Below are positions 55,142-64,000 of a DNA stretch of 64,000 bases, one piece after another. The notes under the pieces are model-generated. The model saw nothing but the letters and a program-made list of their open reading frames with translations, was not told where the DNA came from and made no database searches. The position numbers were made by a program, and so were the translations under genes. Each line of letters opens with the position of its first letter. Position 1 is the first letter of the stretch. The stretch comes from Paludibacteraceae bacterium (GTDB lineage Bacteria > Bacteroidota > Bacteroidia > Bacteroidales > Paludibacteraceae), in the NCBI GenBank assembly GCA_017448985.1, contig JAFSKL010000013.1, positions 1 to 64,000 of the forward strand, in the 5' to 3' direction.

Positions 55142-55160
55142 ATACTGAATACTGAATGAA
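55125..55160. repeat. 7-bp-period array at the end of rfbD
   Basis: ATACTGA, ATTCTGA, ATACTGA and ATACTGA in a 7-bp register; covers the rfbD stop and the start of the next gene. Confidence 0.85.
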
Positions 55161-55866
55161 AGAGATACTGGATTTTTTGACGGAATTATCGCTCAGCAAC
55201 AACCGCGAATGGTTTGCCGAGCACAAAGAGTGGTACCAAAAGTGCTACGCCCGTTTCGTGGACTTCTCGGCGGAGTACATCCGTCGTCTCTCTCAATTTG
55301 ATCCCTCTCTGTCCGTTCTTCAGCCCACAGATTGTATATGGCGTATCTATCGCGATGTGCGTTTCTCGCATGACAAACGGCCTTACAAAGAGTGGTTCGG
55401 CTGCTTCCCGGCTACCGGCGTGCCGGGACAAATCAAGACCTTCGGCAAGAAATCGATGCGTGGTGGCTACTATGTCCATATCCAACCGGGGCAATGTATG
55501 TTCGCCGGCGGAATCTGGGATCCGGGCAAAGAACTTCTCGACGCCCTCCGCAAAGAGATAGAAGCCAACTACGAAGAAGTGGAATCGATAATGGCTTCGC
55601 CTCAGTGGCGTAAGTATTTCACGGACGACTTTGACCCTTATTGGGGTATGCTTAAGAAAGTACCTGCCGGCTTTGACCCGGACTTCAAGCATCCCGACTG
55701 GCTCAAACACAAAACATACACTTTTAGCACACCGCTAACTGACGAACAGGTTTGTTTGCCCGATTTCATCGATAGAATTACCGACATCGCCTCCGCGGCC
55801 AAACCGATGAATGACTTCCTCAACTATACCTTTGAAGAATACGGAGAATTCCCGAGTAGATGTTAA
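55156..55866 (+). CDS. DUF2461-family protein
   Basis: A 236-aa protein of the TIGR02453/DUF2461 family. It starts with ILDFLTELSLSNNREWFAEH, the N-terminal signature, followed by RIYRDVRFSHDKRPYKEWFG and GGYYVHIQPGQCMFAGGIWDP. No function is known for the family. It starts 14 bp after rfbD and ends about 36 bp before a tRNA gene. Confidence 0.9.
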   Translation: MKEILDFLTELSLSNNREWFAEHKEWYQKCYARFVDFSAEYIRRLSQFDPSLSVLQPTDCIWRIYRDVRFSHDKRPYKEWFGCFPATGVPGQIKTFGKKSMRGGYYVHIQPGQCMFAGGIWDPGKELLDALRKEIEANYEEVESIMASPQWRKYFTDDFDPYWGMLKKVPAGFDPDFKHPDWLKHKTYTFSTPLTDEQVCLPDFIDRITDIASAAKPMNDFLNYTFEEYGEFPSRC

Positions 55867-55872
55867 ATCGTA

Positions 55873-55902
55873 CTTGGTAAATGACCAAATGGTAAATGAC
55901 TC
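55873..55902. repeat. 7-bp-period stretch before the tRNA gene
   Basis: GGTAAAT, GACCAAA and TGGTAAA repeat in about a 7-bp register and end directly before the tRNA acceptor stem. Confidence 0.6.
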
Positions 55903-55974
55903 GACTTGCTAGTTCAATGGATAGAACGGGGCTCTCCTAAAGCTCAAATCCGGGTTCGATTCCCGGGCGAGTCA
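55903..55974 (+). tRNA. tRNA-Arg (anticodon CCT)
   Basis: The full cloverleaf folds by eye: acceptor GACTTGC/GCGAGTC (one G-U pair), D stem GTTC/GAAC, anticodon stem GGGCT/AGCTC with loop CTCCTAA (anticodon CCT, reads AGG), variable loop AAAT and T arm CCGGG/CCCGG with loop TTCGATT. The discriminator is A (55974); CCA is not encoded. Confidence 0.93.
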
Positions 55975-55998
55975 CAACATAACAAACAAGTAAACGCC

Positions 55999-57510
55999 AT
56001 GAAAAGAAAATGGTTCTTTCTATTTGCAATCTGCGCTTCAAGCGTAACATTGCAGGCGCATAATGACACCATTATTCGCCAATTTATCGACACGGTTACT
56101 TCGGTGACTCTTGTGCCGGACAGTACGCTCAAACAGCGTGAAGAGATGGTTCCGGCTGATTCAACCGATCGTAGAGGACATTACATCCAGGCCCATGTCG
56201 GCATCGGCTATGGGACATTGGGCTACCACCTCGCAACGCCCGTGAGTCATGTCTATGGTTCCGTCAGTGCTATCTTCCAGGCCCAGTACGCTTACTATTT
56301 CCATCAGAACTGGGGTGTCGGAGCAGGCTTGTGGTTTACCGAATACATGTCCTACACGCATCTCGGTGGCCAATTCAAATGGTACGACCAAATGGACACC
56401 GACACGGAACAGCACTATGACCATATTGCCGATGTGCGCCGTTGGGTAGAGCACGAGACGCTGCACAACATCGGAATTCCTATCTCCGTTCAATGCCGTT
56501 ATATCTGGGAGAGCCTGTCTGGCGGCAAGAACCTCGGTATCTTCGGTGCCTTGGGTGTCGCACCTTCCTTTACCGTCCTGCATAAATACCGTGTGACTGA
56601 GGGAACAATTGCCCATTCGGGCTATTATCCCGCTTGGGACCTGACGCTCGAAGACCTCCATGAGTTCAAAGTGAAGAACTATGAGAACGATCCCCGTTCG
56701 CGCGGAGAAGTGAATGTCAAACCGCAAGTGGACTTATTCGCAGATCTGGGATTGCTCGTCGAACTGACCCGGCAAATCGACATCTTCGTGGGTGGCTACG
56801 CGAATGTGTCGCTCAATTCGGCCAATAACTTCCCGACTGTAGACAAACACGGTATCGGCTGGCAGGATGAGGTCTTCACTTTCATGGAACCGTATGTGGG
56901 CCTCTACAATACTTCCGCCGCCAGCGCTTCACATCCTTGGGAAGCCGGCGTCAAAGTGGGACTCCACTGGCACTATGTGGATCATCCTACGCCGCAGATG
57001 GTGGACTACTACGACTACTTCACGCGTCCGGATACTACCATACAATATATCGCGCGTCAGGATACCTCCATCGTGGAGCAGCCTGATGAAGAATATGCTT
57101 CCGAAGAAGGTACCGGTCCTGCTCGCCAGACACGTATGCAAATGTTTGCACAGGAGATAGAACCGTTCAGCAAGATCTACTTCCCGTTCGACAGTTACAA
57201 GCTGACAAACAAAGCAAAACGCCGCATCAATCAGGTTTACTCGGTTATCAGCAAAGAGTCTGACATCCATATCGCCGTTTGTGGTCACGCTTCCACGGAA
57301 GGTCAGGATCCGTATAACGATAATCTCTCGCGTCAACGTGCAAACGCTGTGGCGCAATACCTTATCAAAAAAGGCATTGACAAAGACCGCATAACGATCA
57401 GGTTCTTTGGCTCGCGTGTTCCGAATGAAGACACCGAATATGAAGAAATGCGTCGTGACCGCCGCGTTGAAGTCATCATCATCGATGAAAACGAACAAAC
57501 CGAAAAATAA
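55999..57510 (+). CDS. Outer-membrane barrel with C-terminal OmpA domain
   Basis: A 503-aa protein from ATG 55999 (MKRKWFFLFAICASSVTLQA signal peptide). A barrel of about 330 residues follows, homologous to the one at 449-1387 (GYYPAWDLTLEDL; the late strand ending HPWEAGVKVGLHWH). Residues about 386-495 are an OmpA/MotB peptidoglycan-binding domain: IYFPFDSYKLTNKAKRRI, VCGHASTEGQDPYNDNLSRQ and RVEVIIIDE. It should tie the outer membrane to peptidoglycan. It starts 25 bp after the tRNA-Arg with no promoter in between, and 15 bp before a giant surface-protein gene. Confidence 0.9.
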   Translation: MKRKWFFLFAICASSVTLQAHNDTIIRQFIDTVTSVTLVPDSTLKQREEMVPADSTDRRGHYIQAHVGIGYGTLGYHLATPVSHVYGSVSAIFQAQYAYYFHQNWGVGAGLWFTEYMSYTHLGGQFKWYDQMDTDTEQHYDHIADVRRWVEHETLHNIGIPISVQCRYIWESLSGGKNLGIFGALGVAPSFTVLHKYRVTEGTIAHSGYYPAWDLTLEDLHEFKVKNYENDPRSRGEVNVKPQVDLFADLGLLVELTRQIDIFVGGYANVSLNSANNFPTVDKHGIGWQDEVFTFMEPYVGLYNTSAASASHPWEAGVKVGLHWHYVDHPTPQMVDYYDYFTRPDTTIQYIARQDTSIVEQPDEEYASEEGTGPARQTRMQMFAQEIEPFSKIYFPFDSYKLTNKAKRRINQVYSVISKESDIHIAVCGHASTEGQDPYNDNLSRQRANAVAQYLIKKGIDKDRITIRFFGSRVPNEDTEYEEMRRDRRVEVIIIDENEQTEK

Positions 57511-57525
57511 TGAGGAGGAACTGAT

Positions 57526-60500
57526 ATGAAAAGCATCAATTTAGCAAAATATAGTGTTTTAGGTGTTCTCTTAACCTGCACTCTCGCCCTTCAAGCCCGT
57601 GTGTTTGAAAAGGGTGAACGGCTCTATTTCAACGGTAAACCGAGTGATGCGTCGTGGTGGATGGACCATACCGGCAATACCTCCGATCCGGATTATACAC
57701 GCCTTTGGGCATATTTCTACAATGGAGGTTCGCATAAGTGGATTGAAGCTCAAAAGTATGGCACTACCAATTTCTATGTGGAAGAAACGGCTGCCAACGA
57801 TTGGTCACATGTCATCCTGACGCGTCATCGCGGATGGGTGAATGAACCTGCGTTTGATGCCAACTGTCTTAACCAGACAGGCGACATCAACCTTAATGTC
57901 TCTACCGGCAACTACATGCAGAATTTCTACTACGGAGGTTCACACGAAGAGGCCAACTGGTGGGTGGTAGCGCCCTCGCCAAGCGGAAATCCTGCCGGAT
58001 GGACATTGCCCTATGAAGATGAGCAGATCTGTACCAGTGCAGCAGGAACATTGTATATCCTCGCGCCGAAAAACTATAACTACGATAACTCCAAGAACCA
58101 TGCATGGTTTGAATACTCAGGAGGTTCATGGACTCGCTTGGATGGTGATGAGTTTCGCTCGAGCGAGGGACTGCAAGACTTCAATGTAACCCTCGGAGCA
58201 GCCTATTCCGACACCTATTATTTCCTCCAGGCAGGCAAACCTTCTGCATGTCGTCTGATTCGTGTACGCCTCAACAGGGACTGTTCCGATGGAGCCGAAG
58301 GTGCTTGTAAGATAACATCTTTTGTGGGCGTGGCTTCGGAAGCGAATGTCACCGACCAGACCTGTGCCATCAACGGCGTCGTGGCTTTTGATGACAAGAA
58401 GAACGCCGGTGACCTGATGATTTGGTGTGATGGTGTGGACACGGTGGTTATTCCTAACGCATCCATCGAGATCCCGCAGACATTCAAACTCAAAGGTTTC
58501 GGTGCCGCCTCCATTACCAGTTACACCCTCAATGCCAAGTTCCTGGATGGCACTTCCGACTGTGAGGCATCGTGCGTCGTGACCGTCCAACCGCCTACTG
58601 CGCCTGTCACAACCCACACAACGACGCAGACCATCGGTGACTTGAGTCTGACTCGTTTTACCGAAGAGGACATCACGCTCACGCCTACCAATCAGACTTC
58701 CACTTATTTCCAGTGGACCAATTCGGCTAACGATGATAAGTTTACCGATGTTCGTATTCGTACCTTCACCGGCCCGACGGAAGCTCAGGATATCGATTAT
58801 GTCTACCTTGCTACGCAAGATCCGCCTGAGCCCGCAGGAAACCTCATCGAGAATGGTGACTTGGAGTATAACGGCGATTTTGCCAGCGAGTATGACTATT
58901 GGGGCATAGACCAGACGGAATATTACGGCTCGCATCCGGGTGCCTCCGGCGGTTATTCCATAACGCCCAACTCGCAGACTTTCTCTTCGACCTACATCAA
59001 AGTGACGCCCCACAAAGGCACATACTTCGGTTTGTTCGACTCGAAGGCTACGGGCAATGTCGAAGATCAGGTAGCATGGATAGCTACCACCGCTACCAAT
59101 CCTAAACTCAAAGTGGAAGCCGGCGTAAGTTACCTCTTCTCTTTCTGGGTAGCCAACATCAATAACTTTGGTGAGATGAACAATGGCGCCCGTCTCCAAT
59201 TCCAGATTAGTTACAACGGAGGAACGACCTGGAATAACCTCGGTTCTACTATTAACCTGAGTGACTATAGAGACAATCGTTGGCATGGTATATCCTCTAT
59301 CGCCACGCCGACCGTTACCAGTAACAATGTGGCGATTCGCGTCATCAACCTCAATGCCAGCTTGCAGAACCGTGGTAACGACTTCGCTCTGGATGATATC
59401 GAATTTGCGGCCGTTACCGCCAACACGGCTCATATAGCTGCCTTCGAGCGCTTCCCTGTCAAATACCTCAAGTGTGAAATCACGGGTGCTACTTTCGAGC
59501 AAAAACAGCCTGTTGGCTGCGGTACAACGGTTGCGGATGTGGATTATACCATCACCTTTGCTCACCCGCGTGGAGACCTCTATATATACGAAGGAACCAC
59601 TCTTCTGGCGCATATCCCGCATGCTACGGTAGGTGACGAGACGACATCATACACGGGCATAATAGCTGACCAGCCGCTGGATAACGCCGACCATGTGTTG
59701 ACAGTCTATTTTGAAGACGCGTTGGTAAGAACCGATGCACCTACCACTTATTCCTATAACGCGAAAGCGGTTCCGGCTATCAGTGTCAAGTCTCTGGAAT
59801 GGACTCCTCTGCCCGATTGCGATGTCACAACCGCTACGCTCACCGCTGTCATCAGTTATACCAACCAGAACGGTACGCTTACCGCGAATGTGGATGGAGG
59901 AACGGCCGTCTCCGAGACTTATACCATTGAGAGCGACGATGAGAAGGATGTGACGCTGGTCATCCTGGGTGTCGTGGCTGATGGTAAGACCGGACATAAG
60001 CTCAATGTCAACTTCAGTGGTTCTCACGGCTGTTCCATCATCAACCATGATATCCCCGCTGTGGCTCCGTATATGCCATCCGTGACAGTTAGTGCGCCGG
60101 AGATACAGCCATACGCTTGCGGTGATGCTACCTATGATGTCAAAGTGTCTGCCACCTTCACCAACGGCCAATTGCACGATATCATCTTCAAGGATTGGGA
60201 AACGGGTACCGAAGTGCATGAGGCTACCACTACCAACGATGGTACAGCCGAGCACACCTTCACCTACGCATGGGATGCAACTCCTACCGCGCATGAATAT
60301 AATGTGTACTTTGTAGGAGCCAATACTTGCGACCATAAGAAGTCCTATACCTCTCCGGCAGAACCGGCTCTCACTGTCACACCGTCCTACATCCATTCGT
60401 GCGATGTGACCACTTACTCCTTGCGTCTCGACATCGCTTACACCAACCAGCGTGCTGACAACATCCTGGCTAATGTGGATGGAGGAACTAATGTGACGAA

Positions 60501-63500
60501 AGCCAATGCCCATAAGTCGCAGATGACCGAGGCCACGGACTTTATCCGGATAGACGGTCTCGTGGCAGATGGCAAAGAGCATAAGTACAACCTCTGGTTC
60601 GATGATGCCGCCGACTGCAAGGCACTCAATGTGGACTTTACCGCTCCGTATGAACCGCACATCACTGCCACCTCCGCTACCGTCGAGCCTTTTGCTTGCG
60701 GTGATGCCACCTATGGCGTCAAAGTGAAAGCGGAGTTCACCAATGGCCAGGGCCATAACCTTGTCATCGAAGATTGGAATGGCTCCAAGCAAGTCATTGC
60801 TACGGATGCCGCCGATACTGAGAAGGAATATACCTTCGCTTATGCATGGGAAGTACCTGCTACCCATGAGTACAAAATCTATTTCGAAGGCGCCGAAGGA
60901 TGTGGCATCAGCCATAAGCCTTCCTTTACCTCGCCGGCAGAACCGAAGATAGACAACATAGCTTATGCCATCACACCGGCAACCGCTTGTGATGCAACCA
61001 CCTATGACCTCACCGTTACCTTCGACTACATCAACCAGGACGGTACTTTGTCTGTGGAGGTAGACGGTACACCTGCTTCTTCTATCACACCGGCCTTCGT
61101 AGCCAACAGTGCCGACAAGCAGTCTGCCACGGCTACCTTCACGGCGCTGCCTGCTGATGGTATCGCTCGCACGATCACGGTGAAGACGGTCGGCGGATTC
61201 CTTAACTGCACCGCCACCAAAGCGCTGACCGATGTACCTCATCTGCCTGTTATCAACTCGATAGCGCAAGCCTTCACGCCTGCTTATGCCTGCGGTGACG
61301 AGCAGTACCATGTGACCCTGACGGTCAACTATACCAACGCCTTGGGCAAGGACATCAAAGTCAAGGAAGGCACTACTGTTATCAAGTCGTTCACGGCCAA
61401 CGCCGGTATAGGTACCTTTGCCGATGACATACAGTTGGACTTTGACTTCGGTACCAACCATGACCTCAAGGTTTATTTCGAAGACCGTGAAGGTTGTGCC
61501 GAAGATGTAACGGTTACCTCTCCGGCAGAACCTGCTCTCACTGTCACTCCATCCTACATCCATTCATGCGATGTGACCACTTACTCCTTGCGTCTCGACA
61601 TCGCTTACACCAACCAGCGTGCTGACAACATTCTGGCTAATGTGGATGGAGGAACAAATGTGACCCAAGCCAATGCCAATAAGTCGCAGATGACCGAGGC
61701 CACGGACTTTATCCGGATAGACGGTCTTGTAGCAGATGGCAGAGAGCATAAGTACAACCTCTGGTTCGATGATGCCGCAGATTGCAAGGCACTCAATGTG
61801 GACTTTACCGCTCCGTATGAGCCGCAGATTACTGCCACCTCTGCTACCGTCGAGCCTTTTGCTTGCGGTGATGCCACCTATGGCGTCAAAGTGAAAGCGG
61901 AGTTCACCAATGGTCAAGGCCATAACCTCGTCTTCGAAGACTGGAACGGCCACAAGCAAGTCATTGCTACTGATGCCGCCGATACTGAGAAGGAATATAC
62001 CTTCGCTTATGCATGGGAAGTACCTGCTACCCATGAGTACAAAATCTATTTCGAAGGCGCCGAAGGATGTGGCATCAGCCATAAGCCTTCCTTCACTTCG
62101 CCTCTCGCACTGACCATCGACAACATCACCGTTTCCGGTGTGCCGACGGACATCCTTTGTGACCAGACGGAGTACAACGCTACGGTAACGATCACCCTGC
62201 CGTTCGATGCAGCGATAGGCAAGACCGTAGTAGTATCGCACGAAGGTGTCAACGACAACATCGTCGTGACCGCTAATCCGATGGTGGCTACCGTCAAGAT
62301 GACTACTGCGGATGCTACGGGTCTCACGATGACTGCACACCTCAGCGAGGCACCTACCTGCTTCGTCACGAGTAACACCTTCGAGGCTCCGGCGCGCCTC
62401 AGTTGCGTCAAGGACGAGGCCTCTGTCTGCTTGGGCGACAGTTACACCTGGCCGCTCACGGGTCTCAGTTACGGACCGTTCATCAAAGCGGGTATAGACA
62501 CCGTCGTCAGTGCACTCAATATCCACGACACCTTGCTCGTTACGGTGAACGCCTTGCCGGAGATCACACTGACGCCTATCGAGACGCTCTACGATGATGT
62601 CACGGAGATCCGTATTCCGTACACCGTTACCCAAGGTACGCCGAATCTCTTCGGCATCACGCTGGGCGGTGTCACCACTTCGCAGAAACGCGCGGCTACC
62701 AACGAACTCGTCATTGCCAAACCGAGCAGCGTGACCATAGGCGACTACACGGTAACGGTTGTGGTGAAGGACACGAACACGACATGTCAGTCGAATGCCG
62801 CACCGCTGTTGATACACATCATTGAGAAACCCTTACCGCCTGCTATGTCCATCCTCAATGTCACTCCGTCGGTATTGGCCGATTGCGAGAAGTCCCTGTC
62901 CGTCTCTTTCGATGTCGAGTATGTGGACCAGACGGGCACGCTCACTTATTGGCTGGATGACAATGCTGCCAATGCTCAAACAGCGCCGTTCATAGCTAAC
63001 GATAACACCTCGCATATGGTCACAGGCTTGACGCTGGATAATGTACCTGCCGATGGTCAGGAGCACACCATTCATGTACAGTTCGCCGATGCCGAAGGCT
63101 GTAAGGGTGAGGCCAAGTTCAATGCGCCGCTCACGCACGCTATCGATAATGTGGTGGTATCCGGTATCCCGGCACAATTGGAGTGCAACGAGACTTCCTA
63201 TATCGCTATGGTCACTATCCAACTGCCATTCGAAGCACCGGGGCAGAAACTCGTACTGACGCATGAAGGTCAGGACACCGCGCTGTATGTGGATGCCAAC
63301 CCGATGACTGCGCTTATCCCGATGCACACGACTGATGCCACCGGCTTGACTGTCACCGTTCGCTTCTGTGACGCACCGGCTTGTCCTGCTGTCAGCAACA
63401 CCTTCGATGCGCCGACGCGCCTCACTTGCGTCAAGGACTATGTGGACATCTGCTTGGGCGATAGTTACACTTGGCCGAACAACGGTATGACCTATTCGCC

Positions 63501-64000
63501 GACAACTGTCGGACTGCATAAGTTCGCCAACAACACCGATACGCTCTTCCTGACCGTTCGTGAAGAGCCTGTCATCCGCATCGATCCCTTCAGCCGTATC
63601 TGCGAGGACGCAGCGGAGATTCGTTGGCCGTACGCTGTAGTGGCTGGTACGCCGGATGTCTTCACCGCGCATATCAACGGCAAGGACTACGATGTGGCTT
63701 ACGATGACGCTGAACTCATCCTGGCTATGCCGGCCGACCTGCAACCGGGTGACTACAAGGCCACCTTTACCGTAGGCGATGCCGCCGTTACCTGTACTTC
63801 GACCGCCGAGGCCAATGTGACGCTGGCTGCCGGTGGCTATATGTACAGCAAGTGGGAGGATGTGCTCTTCATCGATAACTCGTCCGGTCGCTTCACGGCT
63901 TACCAGTGGTACGAGAACGGCAACGCTATACCTGACGAGACCAAGCAGTACCTGTACAAACAGCGTGGCCTGCCGGGACTCTACTTCTGCCGCATGACCA
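57526..64000 (+). CDS. Giant multi-domain surface protein (3' end beyond window)
   Basis: ATG 57526 opens a frame that stays open through 64000 (at least 2158 codons). A signal peptide (ending LALQAR) is followed by a region of unknown fold. A carbohydrate-binding-module-like jelly roll lies at about residues 438-627 (NLIENGDLEYNG to FALDDIEF). Then come many Ig-like modules with the pattern CDVTTYSL-x-SYTNQNGTL. Two modules of about 196 residues are nearly identical (588 bp, offset 1167 bp). Two copies of a CLGDSYTWP module are present near the end. The last visible part (WEDVLFIDNSSGRF and AYQWYENGNAIPDETKQYLY) matches the C-terminus of the protein at 1384. Probably a surface adhesin; substrate unknown. 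Confidence 0.85.
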   Translation, partial: MKSINLAKYSVLGVLLTCTLALQARVFEKGERLYFNGKPSDASWWMDHTGNTSDPDYTRLWAYFYNGGSHKWIEAQKYGTTNFYVEETAANDWSHVILTRHRGWVNEPAFDANCLNQTGDINLNVSTGNYMQNFYYGGSHEEANWWVVAPSPSGNPAGWTLPYEDEQICTSAAGTLYILAPKNYNYDNSKNHAWFEYSGGSWTRLDGDEFRSSEGLQDFNVTLGAAYSDTYYFLQAGKPSACRLIRVRLNRDCSDGAEGACKITSFVGVASEANVTDQTCAINGVVAFDDKKNAGDLMIWCDGVDTVVIPNASIEIPQTFKLKGFGAASITSYTLNAKFLDGTSDCEASCVVTVQPPTAPVTTHTTTQTIGDLSLTRFTEEDITLTPTNQTSTYFQWTNSANDDKFTDVRIRTFTGPTEAQDIDYVYLATQDPPEPAGNLIENGDLEYNGDFASEYDYWGIDQTEYYGSHPGASGGYSITPNSQTFSSTYIKVTPHKGTYFGLFDSKATGNVEDQVAWIATTATNPKLKVEAGVSYLFSFWVANINNFGEMNNGARLQFQISYNGGTTWNNLGSTINLSDYRDNRWHGISSIATPTVTSNNVAIRVINLNASLQNRGNDFALDDIEFAAVTANTAHIAAFERFPVKYLKCEITGATFEQKQPVGCGTTVADVDYTITFAHPRGDLYIYEGTTLLAHIPHATVGDETTSYTGIIADQPLDNADHVLTVYFEDALVRTDAPTTYSYNAKAVPAISVKSLEWTPLPDCDVTTATLTAVISYTNQNGTLTANVDGGTAVSETYTIESDDEKDVTLVILGVVADGKTGHKLNVNFSGSHGCSIINHDIPAVAPYMPSVTVSAPEIQPYACGDATYDVKVSATFTNGQLHDIIFKDWETGTEVHEATTTNDGTAEHTFTYAWDATPTAHEYNVYFVGANTCDHKKSYTSPAEPALTVTPSYIHSCDVTTYSLRLDIAYTNQRADNILANVDGGTNVTKANAHKSQMTEATDFIRIDGLVADGKEHKYNLWFDDAADCKALNVDFTAPYEPHITATSATVEPFACGDATYGVKVKAEFTNGQGHNLVIEDWNGSKQVIATDAADTEKEYTFAYAWEVPATHEYKIYFEGAEGCGISHKPSFTSPAEPKIDNIAYAITPATACDATTYDLTVTFDYINQDGTLSVEVDGTPASSITPAFVANSADKQSATATFTALPADGIARTITVKTVGGFLNCTATKALTDVPHLPVINSIAQAFTPAYACGDEQYHVTLTVNYTNALGKDIKVKEGTTVIKSFTANAGIGTFADDIQLDFDFGTNHDLKVYFEDREGCAEDVTVTSPAEPALTVTPSYIHSCDVTTYSLRLDIAYTNQRADNILANVDGGTNVTQANANKSQMTEATDFIRIDGLVADGREHKYNLWFDDAADCKALNVDFTAPYEPQITATSATVEPFACGDATYGVKVKAEFTNGQGHNLVFEDWNGHKQVIATDAADTEKEYTFAYAWEVPATHEYKIYFEGAEGCGISHKPSFTSPLALTIDNITVSGVPTDILCDQTEYNATVTITLPFDAAIGKTVVVSHEGVNDNIVVTANPMVATVKMTTADATGLTMTAHLSEAPTCFVTSNTFEAPARLSCVKDEASVCLGDSYTWPLTGLSYGPFIKAGIDTVVSALNIHDTLLVTVNALPEITLTPIETLYDDVTEIRIPYTVTQGTPNLFGITLGGVTTSQKRAATNELVIAKPSSVTIGDYTVTVVVKDTNTTCQSNAAPLLIHIIEKPLPPAMSILNVTPSVLADCEKSLSVSFDVEYVDQTGTLTYWLDDNAANAQTAPFIANDNTSHMVTGLTLDNVPADGQEHTIHVQFADAEGCKGEAKFNAPLTHAIDNVVVSGIPAQLECNETSYIAMVTIQLPFEAPGQKLVLTHEGQDTALYVDANPMTALIPMHTTDATGLTVTVRFCDAPACPAVSNTFDAPTRLTCVKDYVDICLGDSYTWPNNGMTYSPTTVGLHKFANNTDTLFLTVREEPVIRIDPFSRICEDAAEIRWPYAVVAGTPDVFTAHINGKDYDVAYDDAELILAMPADLQPGDYKATFTVGDAAVTCTSTAEANVTLAAGGYMYSKWEDVLFIDNSSGRFTAYQWYENGNAIPDETKQYLYKQRGLPGLYFCRMT
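60352..60939 (+). repeat. Long intragenic repeat, copy A
   Basis: About 588 bp nearly identical to 61519-62106 (offset 1167 bp, 389 codons). Differences are scattered single bases. Confidence 0.9.
61519..62106 (+). repeat. Long intragenic repeat, copy B
   Basis: Second copy of the module pair at 60352-60939; the sequence diverges sharply after 62106, within a TCGCC-rich boundary. Confidence 0.9.

Noticed and set aside
55906..55998. Upstream start for the OmpA-like gene within the tRNA
   Set aside because: The first 23 codons would be tRNA sequence; the signal peptide begins at 55999.
58126..63744. Four long antisense open frames (300-640 codons) opposite the giant gene
   Set aside because: They follow the codon bias of the plus-strand gene, have no start signals, and two contain identical segments only because the sense gene has a repeat.

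Overview
The window is a chromosomal stretch from a member of the order Bacteroidales (Bacteroidota). Three things support this. Ten promoters fit the Bacteroidota -33/-7 pattern (TTTG or CTTG, 20 bp, TAnnTTTG). There is a PorZ-like protein with a type IX secretion (T9SS) sorting domain. The housekeeping genes (GT3-type glycogen synthase, DUF4954, OstA-like protein, TGS-domain nucleoside kinase) are typical of the group. Family and genus cannot be fixed from the sequence.

Layout. 1-136: right end of an IS3-family insertion sequence. 137-448: spacer with hairpins and an 11-bp-period array. 449-10238 (minus): five-gene surface operon with an RHS/YD-like protein, a 79-aa membrane protein, a BspA-like leucine-rich repeat protein, a GLUG/PKD-like protein and an outer-membrane barrel. 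10404-30280 (plus apart from chrA/udk): TPR/HTH regulator, PrsW protease, pRiA4b ORF-3-like protein, miaA, PKD lipoprotein, glycogen synthase, C69 dipeptidase, uvrD, two chromate-transporter halves and udk (minus), gyrB, LOG, an unknown lectin-like protein, kdsA, nucleoside kinase, SPOR protein, folE. 30277-52747 (minus): phosphoethanolamine transferase, a double-length PorZ, rdgB, DUF2147, radA, rnz, DUF4954, dnaN, glycosyltransferase, radical SAM, dnaG, barrel protein, OstA-like protein, two SurA-like chaperones, ribD. 52783-64000 (plus): prmC (frameshifted), rfbC, rfbD, DUF2461, tRNA-Arg(CCT), an OmpA-type barrel and a giant multi-domain surface protein running off the window.

Most notable signals. 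(1) Degenerate tandem arrays with a constant 7-bp period but varied sequence occur dozens of times, between genes and in frame inside conserved genes (glgA, ribD, prmC, dnaG, chrA, radical SAM, a signal peptide). In prmC the present array copy number shifts the catalytic half out of frame; one more unit would restore it. (2) A second array class with an 11-bp period sits in four spacers. Two of these spacers are bounded by the same 17-20 bp repeat with identical 106-bp spacing. (3) A barrel gene next to a large surface-protein gene occurs twice, with both partners homologous. (4) Three otherwise unrelated secreted proteins share a short C-terminal tail.

How the genes work together: the window mixes information processing (gyrB, dnaN, dnaG, radA, uvrD, miaA, prmC), envelope biogenesis (kdsA, phosphoethanolamine transferase, rfbC/D, OstA, SurA-like proteins, PorZ) and two surface-display loci that probably depend on the T9SS/outer-membrane machinery.
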